Source of the DNA: Allobosea sp. 67-29
GTDB taxonomy: Bacteria > Pseudomonadota > Alphaproteobacteria > Rhizobiales > Beijerinckiaceae
Direction of reading: 5' to 3'
DNA: 64,000 nt
Assembly: GCF_001898115.1 (NCBI RefSeq)
Contig: NZ_MKSQ01000008.1
Coordinates: 373,606-437,605 of the forward strand
Part shown: piece after piece, positions 1 through 8,710 of the stretch
How positions within the stretch are numbered: the first letter of the stretch is position 1
How the letters are laid out: every line of letters begins with the position of its first letter
Notes under the pieces: generated by a model
Seen by the model: only the letters and a program-made list of their open reading frames with translations
Told to the model about the DNA's origin: nothing
Databases searched by the model: none
Translations under genes and position numbers: made by a program

Positions 1-2
1 CC

Positions 3-431
3 TCAGGCGTGGCGCAGCACCATCACGGAACATTTCGCACGACGCACAATCGCCGATGCGTTGGAGCCGATGACGTAGGCCAGCATGCCGGGCTCGTGCG
101 AGCCGATGACGATGAGGTCAGCTCCGCTGGCATCGGCCTCGGCCAGCACCTCGCCATGCACGGACCCGATCAGCACCTTCGCGGAAACCTGCTCCGGCGG
201 AAGATCGATCTTGGCCGCGATCTCGGCTAGCTTGGCCTCGGCGTCGTCCTGCTGCTCGGCATCGAAATCGGCCGGCACGAACTCCATGTAGGTGACGGGG
301 ACCAGCGAGCGGACATAGACCAGCCGCACCGTGCCGCCAGAAGCCTTGGCGAAGGCCACCGCATTGTCGATCGCCGGCTGGGCGAGCTCCGCCTCGGCCA
401 GATCGACGGGAACCATGATCGACTTGAACAT
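3..431 (-). CDS. Universal stress protein, UspA family
   Basis: A 142-residue single-domain UspA-type protein, the usual family length and probably a cytoplasmic dimer. It opens with MFKSIMVPVDL, the typical first strand and acidic loop. Near residue 110 a GSHEPG and GS segment sits where ATP-binding family members have their glycine loop, although the spacing is not canonical, so nucleotide binding is uncertain. The ATG at 431 is chosen because GAGGAGGT lies four bases upstream; longer in-frame starts have no such site and add unconserved sequence. Proteins of this family support survival under starvation, oxidative or low-oxygen stress. An FNR/FixK-like box lies about 64 bases upstream, which would fit oxygen control. 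Confidence 0.92.
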   Translation of the reverse strand: MFKSIMVPVDLAEAELAQPAIDNAVAFAKASGGTVRLVYVRSLVPVTYMEFVPADFDAEQQDDAEAKLAEIAAKIDLPPEQVSAKVLIGSVHGEVLAEADASGADLIVIGSHEPGMLAYVIGSNASAIVRRAKCSVMVLRHA

Positions 432-488
432 CGCGACCTCCTCAAGGCTGGCGGCATCACCATCCTGAAGTCTGCCCGACAAGACGCA

Positions 489-502
489 TTGATCCAACGC
501 AA
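489..502 (-). promoter_or_regulatory. FNR/FixK-like box upstream of the universal stress protein
   Basis: On the minus strand this reads TTGCGTTGGATCAA, fitting the relaxed FixK/FNR form TTG(A/C)-N6-(T/G)CAA, with one half matching ATCAA exactly. Its centre is about 64 bases before the ATG at 431, so a class II activator position (-41.5) would give a short leader of about 23 bases. No convincing -10 was identified. The site is read from sequence only and is weak enough to be chance. Confidence 0.35.
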
Positions 503-510
503 ATCACGTA

Positions 511-533
511 TGCCCCGGCGCCGACAGGGGGCA
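511..533 (-). terminator. Weak hairpin after the ferredoxin gene
   Basis: TGCCCC (511-516) pairs with GGGGCA (528-533) just past the ferredoxin stop codon. There is no T-tract on the minus strand, so this is at best a poor intrinsic terminator. Confidence 0.25.
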
Positions 534-557
534 CCGAGGCATGGTCGCGTCCTTGTA

Positions 558-878
558 TCAGCCCTGCCGCGCCGGCGTGCGGACCACCAGGCCGTCGAGA
601 TCGGGCCGGACCCTGATCTGGCAGGACAGGCGCGAGTTCGGCCGGACGTCGAAGGCGAAATCCAGCATGTCCTCCTCCATCGGCTCGGCCTGGCCGACCT
701 TCTCCATCCAGGCTTCGTCGACATAGACATGGCAGGTTGCGCAGGCGCAGGCGCCGCCGCATTCGGCCTCGATGCCGGGAATCGCGTTGCGGATCGCCGC
801 CTCCATCACGGTCGAGCCGGTTTCCGCCTCGACGGTGCGGCTCTCTCCATGGGCATCGATATAGGTGATATTCGGCAT
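558..878 (-). CDS. [2Fe-2S] ferredoxin, adrenodoxin/putidaredoxin type
   Basis: A 106-residue plant/vertebrate-type [2Fe-2S] ferredoxin. The ligands are C40, C46, C49 and C86, in the CX5C-X2-C-X36-C spacing of the adrenodoxin subfamily; C44 is an extra cysteine inside the cluster loop ([11 protein letters not shown]). Such proteins pass single electrons from an NAD(P)H reductase to cytochromes P450, Rieske oxygenases or Fe-S assembly. No reductase or oxygenase partner is nearby, so the partner is unknown. The ATG at 878 ([11 protein letters not shown]) is chosen because the family fold starts there; the in-frame upstream extension is arginine-rich and looks non-coding. Confidence 0.93.
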   Translation of the reverse strand: MPNITYIDAHGESRTVEAETGSTVMEAAIRNAIPGIEAECGGACACATCHVYVDEAWMEKVGQAEPMEEDMLDFAFDVRPNSRLSCQIRVRPDLDGLVVRTPARQG

Positions 879-990
879 GACGCACTCCGGCGGCGCGCCC
901 GGACGCAGCCAGCGCGCGAGCGGGGATGACCGGCCTCGCTTAGAGCATTTCCAGGCAAGGCGAAATGTTTGCGGCGCTGCGACGCATTGC

Positions 991-1329
991 TCAGGCTGCG
1001 CAGTCCGAACGGCAGATTGCGGCACGGGCCTCGGCGGCGGCAAGCGTCAGCGCGTCCATCGCCGCTTCGGTCCGGCGCTGATCCGCCTCTGCGAGGCGCA
1101 GCTCGACCGCATCGGCGGCCTCGGCCACCTGCCACGCGCCGATGGCGCGGGCGGCGCCCTTCAGGCTGTGGGCAGCGTCGAGCCGCGCCTGCAGATCGGC
1201 GCTGCCATGGATGGTGCGCAGGTGCTTGGCGCATTGCTGGGCGAAAAGCGTGAGCAACTCACGCTCCAGCGCATGGTCTCCGCCGCTCTGGCGGGAGAGA
1301 TGCGCGGTGTCGATGGCCGTCTGGGACAT
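991..1329 (-). CDS. Stand-alone HPt (histidine phosphotransfer) protein
   Basis: A 112-residue, mostly helical protein with the HPt signature [14 protein letters not shown]54 is the expected phospho-accepting histidine, followed by the conserved K57 and G58. HPt domains relay phosphate between a hybrid sensor kinase and a response regulator. There is no catalytic kinase or receiver domain in the gene and no two-component gene next to it, so it is an orphan relay. The start at 1329 (MSQTAID) is the best guess; an ATG at 1359 would add ten residues and neither has a strong ribosome site. It is transcribed away from the giant gene on its right. Confidence 0.8.
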   Translation of the reverse strand: MSQTAIDTAHLSRQSGGDHALERELLTLFAQQCAKHLRTIHGSADLQARLDAAHSLKGAARAIGAWQVAEAADAVELRLAEADQRRTEAAMDALTLAAAEARAAICRSDCAA

Positions 1330-1464
1330 TGCAGGAACTCGGGAACCGCTTGAACGCATGAATCTGGAGCCGGCCGGCGGGCGGTCCAACCCATTCCAAG
1401 AAGCGCCTTGATGGTGAACGAGGCGTTAACGACGTTTGTGAATCAGGCACTCAAATGGGTTTCC

Positions 1465-1570
1465 AAGGGTCCGGGGCTTCAGTACCCTTCCAATTGGTAA
1501 ATGATGGGCGCAGTGTCGCCGTCCACCCGGCCAGAGGCGGCCGGGCAGCGGCGCATGGGTTCGTACCCAT
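1465..1570 (+). promoter_or_regulatory. Structured leader upstream of the giant coiled-coil gene
   Basis: Three inverted repeats follow one another before the start at 1598: AAGGGT/ACCCTT (1465-1470 with 1484-1489), CCCGGCC/GGCCGGG (1526-1532 with 1539-1545) and ATGGGT/ACCCAT (1555-1560 with 1565-1570, loop TCGT). They could be operators or leader RNA hairpins. No clear -35/-10 pair was recognised. Confidence 0.35.
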
Positions 1571-1597
1571 CTTCAGTAGCGTGGCGAGGCGGCAACC

Positions 1598-4500
1598 ATG
1601 AATCGACCCAAGAAGCTCCAGGACCCCACTGAAGCTGCGATGTCGGCGATCGAGGAGGCTCTTCGCCTCGAGCAGCCGCAGGGCGAGACGGAGACGCCGG
1701 TCTCGGCCGAGCCGCGCCTGCCCGCCACCAGCGAGAACGACCTGAAGCTCGAGCTGCCGCGCGTCGAGCCCGCAGCCGCGCCGGCCGCCCCGCCCCAGGA
1801 AGCGCAACAGGCGGCGCAGCCTCAGCGTCCCGCGATCGCGCCAGATACCAGCCGCGTCGCCAATGACGACCGTCGCGATTCCAGCTCGCTCGTTCAGGCC
1901 TTCGCGGTGCGCCCGTCGCGCAAGCCCTACTGGTTCGCAGCGCTGGCATCGCTTGCCTGGCTGGGCGGTGCCGCCTTCGTGCTGTTCCATCGCTTCGGCT
2001 CCTTCAGCAACGGCCTGCCGGAGCCCGTCGCCTCCTTCGGCATCGGCGAGTGGACGCTGCTCGCGCTCTCGATCGGCGCGCCGGTCGTGTTTTTCTTCGT
2101 GCTCGCGGCGCTCTACCGCCGCACGCAGGAAATGCGCCTCATCTCGCGGGCGATGACCGAGGTCGCGCTGCGCCTGGCCGAGCCGGAGGTGGCAGGCGCC
2201 GATTCCGTGCTCTCCCTCAGCCAGACCATCCGCCGCGAGGTCGCCGCCATGGGCGACGGCATCGAGCGCGCCGTGGCGCGCGCCGGCGAACTCGAAACCA
2301 TCGTCCGCGGCGAGATCTCGACGCTGGAGCGCGCCTATGCGGACAATGAAATCCGTCTGCGCTCGCTGATCGACGAACTGGTCACCCAGCGCGAGGCGGT
2401 GGTTGGCAATGCCGAGCGCGTCAAGCTCGCCATCAGCGGAGCCCATGAAGGCATCGCCAAGGATCTCGACGGCGCCAGCCGCAGCATCGCCGAGGCGATC
2501 GCGCAGGCCGGCGACCGCGTCACCGGCTCGCTCGGCGCCAAGGGTGACCAGATCACCCAGGCGCTCGGCCGGGCCGGCGAACGCATGATCGAGGAGATCA
2601 GCGGCCGCAGCCATGATCTCGTCGAGCGGCTCCAGGTCACCTCGGGCGAGGTGTCCGAGCGGCTGGCCGGCGCCAGCGACAACCTCTCGACGATGCTCGA
2701 CGGCCGCGCAAAGGAGATCGCCGGCTCGCTGGAGAAGACCGGCATCGCGCTGACCGAAGGCCTCACCAGCGAAGCCCAGAACGTCACCCGCGCCATCAGC
2801 GAGACCGGCATGCAGGTCGCCGAGACGCTGACCACCCGGGTCGAGACCGTCAACAATACGCTGAAGGCGACCGGCGAGACGCTGGCCAAGGACATCTCCG
2901 CCCGCGGCGTCGAGGCGGCGGAACGCTTCGAGGTCTCGAGCCGCAGCATGGTCTCGCTGATCGAGAGCCAGAGCGAAGCCCTGCAGCAGCGCCTGGCGGA
3001 ATCGGGCGAGGCGCTGCGCAACGCGCTCTCCAGCGAGGGCGAGAGCGTCACCGTGCGCCTCACCGAGGTCGGGCGCGGCGTCAACAACCTGCTCACCCGT
3101 CAGAACGAGGCTATCGCCGCGCGCCTCACCGAGGTCGGCGAGAATGTCCACGGGCTGATCGGCACGCATGGCGACACGCTGGTCAACCGCCTCAACGAAA
3201 CGGTCAAGACCGTCGACGACCTGCTGCGCGAGCGCGGCGAATCGATCGTCCTGCGCGTCGGCGATGCCGGCCAGTCGCTCGGCTCGGCGGTCGACAAGCA
3301 CGGCGAGACGCTGACCCATCGCATCACCGAGGTCGCCGACCGGGTCAACGGCCTCTTCGACGAACATGGCGGCAGGCTCGTCACGCGCCTCAACGAAACC
3401 GGCGAAACCGTTCACGCCCTGCTCGACGAACAGGCCAACGCGCTCGTCGGGCGCGTGTCCGGCGCCGGGCGCGATCTCGCCCAGCTCGTCGGCGAGCAGA
3501 GCGACAGCGTCGTCGCCCGCGTTTCGGGCGCCGGCGCCGAAGTCGCCAAGCTCCTCGAGGACCGCAGCGAGGCGCTGGTTTCCAGCGTGTCGGGCGCCGT
3601 CAATGCGGTCGAGACACGCCTGCGCGACGAGAGCGAAGTCCTTGTCAGCCGCTTGACCCAGGCGGGCCACGAGGTCAGCCGTGTCGTCGGTCAGGAGAGC
3701 GAGCGCATGATCTCGGGCCTGTCCGAGACTGGCGAGCGCGTCAGTGCCCTGCTCGATGAGCAGGCCGGCGCCATGACCGTGAAGGTTTCCCAGGCCGGGC
3801 TCGAGCTCAAGGACCTGCTCGGCAACGAGAGCCAGGCGGTGGCCAGCCGGATCGCCGATGTCGGCCGCTCGGTGCACGCCATCCTGTCGGAGCGCTCGGG
3901 CGCTCTTGTCAGCCGTCTTGCCGAAACCGGCGAAAGCATCGACCAGAAGCTCGACGAGCGCGGCCTTGCCCTGGCGGCTCGCGTGACCGACGCGGTGGAA
4001 GGCGCCCGCGCCGCGCTGGAGCAGCAGCAAACCGGCTTCCTCGCCAGCGTCGGCGAAGCCGGCGACAAGGTCGGCCAACTGCTCGGCGAACATCGCGAGA
4101 CCATGGTCCGCGATCTCGTCAGCACCGGCCGGGAAGTCCACACTTTGCTCGGCGAGCAAAGCGAGGAGCTGGCGCGCCGCATGACGGAGGCGACCCGCAC
4201 TCTCACCGAGACGATCAATGTCGACGGCCGCCATGTCGCCGACCGGGTCACGGAGGCGACGCAGGGGCTGCGCGAGACCTTCACCGTCCATGCCGAGGAT
4301 GCGCGCACCATGCTCGCCGGCACCGGCCGCGAGATCGTGATGGCGCTGACCCAGCAAGGCGGCCGCGTCAACGAGGCGCTCACCGCCAACGCGCAGTCGA
4401 TGCTGCGCTCGGTCGAGGACCGTGCCCAGGCGCTGACCGAGGCACTGGCCATTCGCCACGACGCGCTGACCAAGCTCTTCGACGAGCGCGGCAACGCCCT

Positions 4501-7500
4501 CGTCCTGGCACTCGACGACCAGAGCGGACGCGTCGGCGCGACGCTGGCCGCCAATGCGGACACGATGCTGCGCTCGGTCGAGGAGCGCGCCCAGGCACTG
4601 TCCGACGCGCTCGCCAGCCGCCACGATGCTCTCAGCCGTCTCTTCGACGAGCGCGGCAACGAGATCGAGACGGCCATCGGGTCACGTCTCGGCGCATTGT
4701 CGCAGCTGTTCGACAGCCAGGGCCGGCAGGTCGAGGAGAGCCTCGCGACGCGCCTGGCCGCTTTCGAGGATATCATCGTCCATCAGGGCGGCACGCTGAC
4801 CGCGAAGATTTCCGGCGACGCGCGCGAGCTGACGGAAGCGCTCAACAGCGGCATCGCCCAAGTCGAGAAGCTGATCTCGCAGGACGGCGTCTCGCTGGCC
4901 GACAAGGTCGGGACCCGCGCGCTGGAAGCGGCCGAGCTGCTCGCCAACCGCACCCGCGAGGCCGCGGATGCGATGGAAGGACAGATCAAGCTGTTCGAGG
5001 AGCGTTCCGGCGCCAAGAGCGCCGAGATCGCCGGTGCTCTCGACAGCCTGATCGCCCGCATCGACGGCAGCCTCGGCTCCCGCGCCACCGCCCTCAACGA
5101 GGCGCTGGTGGAACGCACGGTCGATATCGCCCGCGTACTGGCGGAAGGCGGGCGCGAGGTCACGCGCGCCCTTGCGCTCAAGGCCGACGAGATCGGGGAG
5201 GTCGTCACGTCGAAGAGCGAATCGCTCACGCGCACGCTCAGCGACAAGGCCGATACGATCAACGCGACGCTGGGCGGCCGCGCCCTGCAGATCGCCGACA
5301 CGCTCGACCAGAGTGTGGCGCGCTTCGAGGAGCGCGTGGTCGGCAGGCTCGACACCGTCTCGCAGACGCTGGATACGCGCGGGGAAGAGATCGCAAGCAC
5401 GCTGCAGGGGCGTTCCGAAGCCATCGCCGCGGCGCTCGCCGAGCGTGCGCAGGAACTGCGCAGCCTCTTCGAGCACAATGGCACCGGCATGGTCTCGGCC
5501 CTCGCCCAGCAGAGCGAGGCGATCGCGGCTGCGCTCAACGAGCGCGCCGAGCAGCTCCGGACCCTGTTCGACGACCGCGGGCTCGGCATCGTGGCCGCGC
5601 TTGGACGCCGGGGCGATGCGATCTCGACCGCGCTTGACGCGCGCACCGAGCAGCTGCGCAGCCTGTTCGAGGACAAGGGCGGCGACATCGTCGCGGCCCT
5701 CGGCCAGCAGGGCAGCGCCATCTCGCATGCGCTGGACGAGCAGACCGGTGCATTGCAGGCGATCTTCGACCGCAAGGGGGCCATCATCGTCGACGCGCTC
5801 GAGCGCCACAGCGAGACGGTCTCGGCCTCGCTGGACGAGCGCACGGAGGCGCTCCGGAGCCTGTTCGACGCCCGGGGCAGCGGCATGATCGACGCGCTCG
5901 GCGAACGGGGCGAAGCGCTTGCCGCAGCCTTTTCCGCGGCGGGCGAGACCGTGGTGCGCGCCCTCGAGGCGCGCGGCAATGCCGTCGTCGCCGGACTGCG
6001 CGATCGCGGAGCCGCGATCGCCGATGCCGTGGAGACATCCTCCAATGCGCTACGGGAGACGCTGGAAACCGGCTCGCGCCAGTCGATCGAGGCGCTTGTC
6101 GGCACCAACGAGCAACTGCGCGAGGAGCTGGGCGGCATGCTCGGCCGCCTCGGCGAGGCCAACAAGCTGATGCAGCAGATCGTCAACGGCGCGAACAAGA
6201 ACCTCGCCGCCGTCGAGAACGGGCTGTCGACCCGGGTCGGCGAGTTGCAGACGGTGATCGGCACGGTGATGGAGGAGGCCAACCGCGCCTCGCAACAGGT
6301 CACGACGCAGATCGCTGATCTCAAGGGCTTCTCGGAAGGCACGCTGCGCGACGCCACCGCCCTCATCGCCCAGCTTGACGACAAGGGCACCTCGCTCAGC
6401 GAGGTCTCGCAAGCCAGCAGCGCGGCGCTCAGCGCCGTGGTCGGCCGGCTGGAACAGGTCGAGGCCCGTGTCGGCAAGGCTCTGGCCGAGCGGCGCGACT
6501 CGCTGGAGGAGCTGCACGGCCTGATCAGCAGCCGCACCGACGATGTCGAGGCGATCACCCGCTCCTTCTCCTCGTTGATCGACGAGTCGCTCGGCACCGC
6601 GGAGGCGCGCGCCCGGCAGATCGGCGCCGTGCTCTCCGACTCGGCCGAGGCGACCACCAGCGCCATCGCCCAGCAGTTCGAGACGATCCGCGCCACGACC
6701 GGCAAGGAGCGCGAGCGCACGGCGGAAGCCCTGCGGGCAGCCTATGCCGAGGTCACGAGCGAGATCGGCGGCGAGCTGTCGAAGGTCACCGAGCGCTTCC
6801 AGAAGGCGGCGCAGGAGATGCGCGGCGTCACCGGCGAAATCCAGCGCGAGCTGGAAGCGACGCGCGCCGAGCTGAAGCGCGGCGTGCTCGAGCTGCCCCA
6901 GGAGACGCAGGAATCGGCCTCGGCCATGCGCCGCGTGGTTGCCGAGCAGATCAAGGCCCTGAACGATCTCACCGATATCGTGACCCGGGCCGGTCGCCGT
7001 GGCGACGTCTCGCTGCCGATCGACCAGGGCACTCCGCGCCGGATGAGCGTCGCGGCCGCGCCGGCTCCGGCCTATGCGCCGCCGGCGCCCAAGCCTGCCG
7101 TGGCCGAAGGCCCTGCCCTGCGTCCTTCGCTCGACGCCGCGCCTCAAGCGCCCCGCAGCGAGCCGGGGGCCCGCAGCGGATCGGCCCAGCCCGAGGCCAA
7201 GCCCGCCCAGCGCCCCGCTCCGGCCCAGGAGGCTTCACGCCGGGTGCCCGAGCCGCAGCAGCCCGCGAAGTCCGGCTGGCTTTCGGACCTGCTGGTGCGC
7301 GCCTCGCGCGACGACAAGGCGCCGGAAGCAAGCAAGCCGACGACGCATTCGATCGAGAAGCTCGACTCGCTCTCGGTCGACATCGCGCGGATGATCGACC
7401 ACGACGCCGCCGTCGAGCTGTGGGATCGCTACAAGCGCGGCGAGCGCAATGTCTTCACCCGCCGGCTCTACACCCTGCAGGGCCAGCAGACCTTCGACGA

Positions 7501-7690
7501 GATCCGCCGCAAGTACCGGCGCGACTCGGAGTTCAAGGACACGGTCGACCGCTATATCGACGAGTTCGAGCGGCTGCTCGGCGAGGCGTCGAAGGACGAT
7601 CGCGACTCGATGGTGGCGAAGACCTACCTGACTTCGGAGACCGGCAAGGTCTACACCATGCTGGCCCATGCCAGCGGGCGCTTCGAGTAA
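1598..7690 (+). CDS. rgsE: Giant coiled-coil membrane protein, growth-pole-ring (GPR/RgsE)-like
   Basis: A 2030-residue protein with three parts. The N-terminal ~100 residues are Ala/Pro-rich and disordered-looking. Two membrane helices follow (about 111-130 and 152-173). Then comes an enormous helical region (about 175-1800) built of degenerate repeats of 33 residues (three hendecads), resembling apolipoprotein/tropomyosin-like repeats. A Pro/Ala-rich linker (about 1805-1900) leads to a compact C-terminal domain of ~115 residues containing DRYKRGERNVFTRRLY and ending GRFE. This size and order match the Agrobacterium GPR and Sinorhizobium RgsE proteins, which organise polar growth; the match is from memory, not alignment. 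GGCGAGGCGG precedes the ATG. It is apparently monocistronic and ends at a strong terminator. Confidence 0.62.
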   Translation: MNRPKKLQDPTEAAMSAIEEALRLEQPQGETETPVSAEPRLPATSENDLKLELPRVEPAAAPAAPPQEAQQAAQPQRPAIAPDTSRVANDDRRDSSSLVQAFAVRPSRKPYWFAALASLAWLGGAAFVLFHRFGSFSNGLPEPVASFGIGEWTLLALSIGAPVVFFFVLAALYRRTQEMRLISRAMTEVALRLAEPEVAGADSVLSLSQTIRREVAAMGDGIERAVARAGELETIVRGEISTLERAYADNEIRLRSLIDELVTQREAVVGNAERVKLAISGAHEGIAKDLDGASRSIAEAIAQAGDRVTGSLGAKGDQITQALGRAGERMIEEISGRSHDLVERLQVTSGEVSERLAGASDNLSTMLDGRAKEIAGSLEKTGIALTEGLTSEAQNVTRAISETGMQVAETLTTRVETVNNTLKATGETLAKDISARGVEAAERFEVSSRSMVSLIESQSEALQQRLAESGEALRNALSSEGESVTVRLTEVGRGVNNLLTRQNEAIAARLTEVGENVHGLIGTHGDTLVNRLNETVKTVDDLLRERGESIVLRVGDAGQSLGSAVDKHGETLTHRITEVADRVNGLFDEHGGRLVTRLNETGETVHALLDEQANALVGRVSGAGRDLAQLVGEQSDSVVARVSGAGAEVAKLLEDRSEALVSSVSGAVNAVETRLRDESEVLVSRLTQAGHEVSRVVGQESERMISGLSETGERVSALLDEQAGAMTVKVSQAGLELKDLLGNESQAVASRIADVGRSVHAILSERSGALVSRLAETGESIDQKLDERGLALAARVTDAVEGARAALEQQQTGFLASVGEAGDKVGQLLGEHRETMVRDLVSTGREVHTLLGEQSEELARRMTEATRTLTETINVDGRHVADRVTEATQGLRETFTVHAEDARTMLAGTGREIVMALTQQGGRVNEALTANAQSMLRSVEDRAQALTEALAIRHDALTKLFDERGNALVLALDDQSGRVGATLAANADTMLRSVEERAQALSDALASRHDALSRLFDERGNEIETAIGSRLGALSQLFDSQGRQVEESLATRLAAFEDIIVHQGGTLTAKISGDARELTEALNSGIAQVEKLISQDGVSLADKVGTRALEAAELLANRTREAADAMEGQIKLFEERSGAKSAEIAGALDSLIARIDGSLGSRATALNEALVERTVDIARVLAEGGREVTRALALKADEIGEVVTSKSESLTRTLSDKADTINATLGGRALQIADTLDQSVARFEERVVGRLDTVSQTLDTRGEEIASTLQGRSEAIAAALAERAQELRSLFEHNGTGMVSALAQQSEAIAAALNERAEQLRTLFDDRGLGIVAALGRRGDAISTALDARTEQLRSLFEDKGGDIVAALGQQGSAISHALDEQTGALQAIFDRKGAIIVDALERHSETVSASLDERTEALRSLFDARGSGMIDALGERGEALAAAFSAAGETVVRALEARGNAVVAGLRDRGAAIADAVETSSNALRETLETGSRQSIEALVGTNEQLREELGGMLGRLGEANKLMQQIVNGANKNLAAVENGLSTRVGELQTVIGTVMEEANRASQQVTTQIADLKGFSEGTLRDATALIAQLDDKGTSLSEVSQASSAALSAVVGRLEQVEARVGKALAERRDSLEELHGLISSRTDDVEAITRSFSSLIDESLGTAEARARQIGAVLSDSAEATTSAIAQQFETIRATTGKERERTAEALRAAYAEVTSEIGGELSKVTERFQKAAQEMRGVTGEIQRELEATRAELKRGVLELPQETQESASAMRRVVAEQIKALNDLTDIVTRAGRRGDVSLPIDQGTPRRMSVAAAPAPAYAPPAPKPAVAEGPALRPSLDAAPQAPRSEPGARSGSAQPEAKPAQRPAPAQEASRRVPEPQQPAKSGWLSDLLVRASRDDKAPEASKPTTHSIEKLDSLSVDIARMIDHDAAVELWDRYKRGERNVFTRRLYTLQGQQTFDEIRRKYRRDSEFKDTVDRYIDEFERLLGEASKDDRDSMVAKTYLTSETGKVYTMLAHASGRFE
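5426..5920 (+). repeat. Five tandem 33-codon (99 bp) repeats inside the giant gene
   Basis: Residues 1277-1441 are five consecutive units of exactly 33 residues, each resembling AAALxERxEQLRxLFDxRG followed by a second half such as GIVAALGRRGDAI. The 33-residue phase equals three 11-residue helical turns. Less regular copies extend on both sides through most of the protein. Confidence 0.85.
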
Positions 7691-7720
7691 GCCTGCGCAT
7701 CTCGCATCGCGAAAAACGGC

Positions 7721-7752
7721 GAAGGCCGCCCCTCCGGGCGGCCTTCTCTTTT
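7721..7752. terminator. Strong intrinsic terminator, possibly bidirectional
   Basis: An 11-bp perfect stem GAAGGCCGCCC / GGGCGGCCTTC with a CTCC loop is followed by TCTTTT on the plus strand. Read on the minus strand the same stem is followed within four bases by TTTTT, so it may also end the convergent ATPase gene. Confidence 0.88.
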
Positions 7753-7784
7753 CCGGCCTGTGTCGCCGTCCCCTCGGGGCGGCT

Positions 7785-8516
7785 TCAGGCCGCGGTCTCG
7801 ACGCGGATGTCGCCGCCGTTCAGAAAGCATCTCTTGTCGAAAAGCCGCAGGTCGACCGGGTTGGGAAGGCGGATATCGGTGATGTCCGGAAACGGCTTGG
7901 CGGCGGGATCGTAGGACCGGTCGACCTGCGAGAGCAGGACGATGATCAGTCCACGTTCGCGGGCCAGCGCCTTGAGGTCGCGCATCTGTCGCGACAATTC
8001 GGGCGTGTCGCGGCGCTGGTCGAGCAGTTGCAGATAGTCGAGCAGTTGCAGATAGTCGATCACAGCGAGCGTGCCGAACGGAGCCGACGCCAGCGCCGTT
8101 CCGACATAGCCGGCGCTGATCGCATCCGAGCAGTCGAGATCGAAGAAGACTTCGAGCTCAGTGCTCTCGAAGCCGAGCACGCGCAGGCGCTCGACCACGT
8201 CGGCCGGCGTATATTCCAACGAGAAGAACGCGCTGCGACGCCCTGCCCTGGCCGCCTCGGCGGCGAGGGCGAGGCCGACCAGCGTCTTGCCCTGGCCGGG
8301 GCGGCCCGCGACGAGCACCAGGTCGCCCGGTTCGAGCCGGCGATTGAGCGCCGTCGCCGCGCTGGCAACGGGCTGCCTGGCAGCGAGCAGGCTCCAGCTC
8401 CGATAGCCTTCGGCCGCGGCGATGCGGTCGAGCGCCGCATGAAGTGGAATCTGTTCGCGGCGATGCAGGAGCTTGGCCCTGCGCTTGAGATGATGGATCG
8501 GCACCGAGAGCTTCAT
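7785..8516 (-). CDS. DnaB/RecA-fold ATPase (small replicative-helicase-like protein)
   Basis: A 243-residue protein with a RecA/DnaB-type ATPase core: Walker A GRPGQGKT near residue 75, Walker B VIDYLQLLD near 165, and the sensor segment LIIVLLSQVDRS near 200. It lacks the primase-binding domain and full length of DnaB (about 450-500 residues), so it is unlikely to be the replicative helicase. The ATG at 8516 is supported by AGGAGGT just upstream; an in-frame start at 8549 is not. Oddly, the Walker B motif contains an in-frame 18-bp tandem duplication giving DYLQLLDYLQLLD. It stands alone between the giant gene and the Mla operon. Confidence 0.8.
   Translation of the reverse strand: MKLSVPIHHLKRRAKLLHRREQIPLHAALDRIAAAEGYRSWSLLAARQPVASAATALNRRLEPGDLVLVAGRPGQGKTLVGLALAAEAARAGRRSAFFSLEYTPADVVERLRVLGFESTELEVFFDLDCSDAISAGYVGTALASAPFGTLAVIDYLQLLDYLQLLDQRRDTPELSRQMRDLKALARERGLIIVLLSQVDRSYDPAAKPFPDITDIRLPNPVDLRLFDKRCFLNGGDIRVETAA
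8020..8059 (-). repeat. 18-bp in-frame tandem duplication in Walker B
   Basis: The 18-bp unit GAGCAGTTGCAGATAGTC occurs at 8022-8039 and again at 8040-8057 with no mismatch, and flanking TC/GA bases extend the period to about 2.2 copies. It duplicates six codons (DYLQLL) of the ATPase motif. Confidence 0.95.
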
Positions 8517-8710
8517 GCGGAGACCTCCTATCGCAGGCAGACGGCGCAATCCCTCCTCATGCGTGTGCCCGAACAGTCGGTCGGAACGTCGCGAAAGCCC
8601 CGCATGCTGATGCTTCCCGCTGGAGGGGGGCGGCTCGGGCCAAACCGGCGTCGCAGCCTAGGTCGATTCGCCGCGCCGGAACATCGCGGACCTAGCCAGC
8701 GGACAGCCGA

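Noticed and set aside
1451..4624. 1057-codon open frame antisense to the giant coiled-coil gene, with several further antisense frames at 3691-4776, 4682-5809 and 4783-6720
   Set aside because: The plus-strand gene has domain structure, a ribosome site and a terminator. High GC and repetitive heptad-type codons create long stop-free antisense frames by chance; the products are low-complexity.
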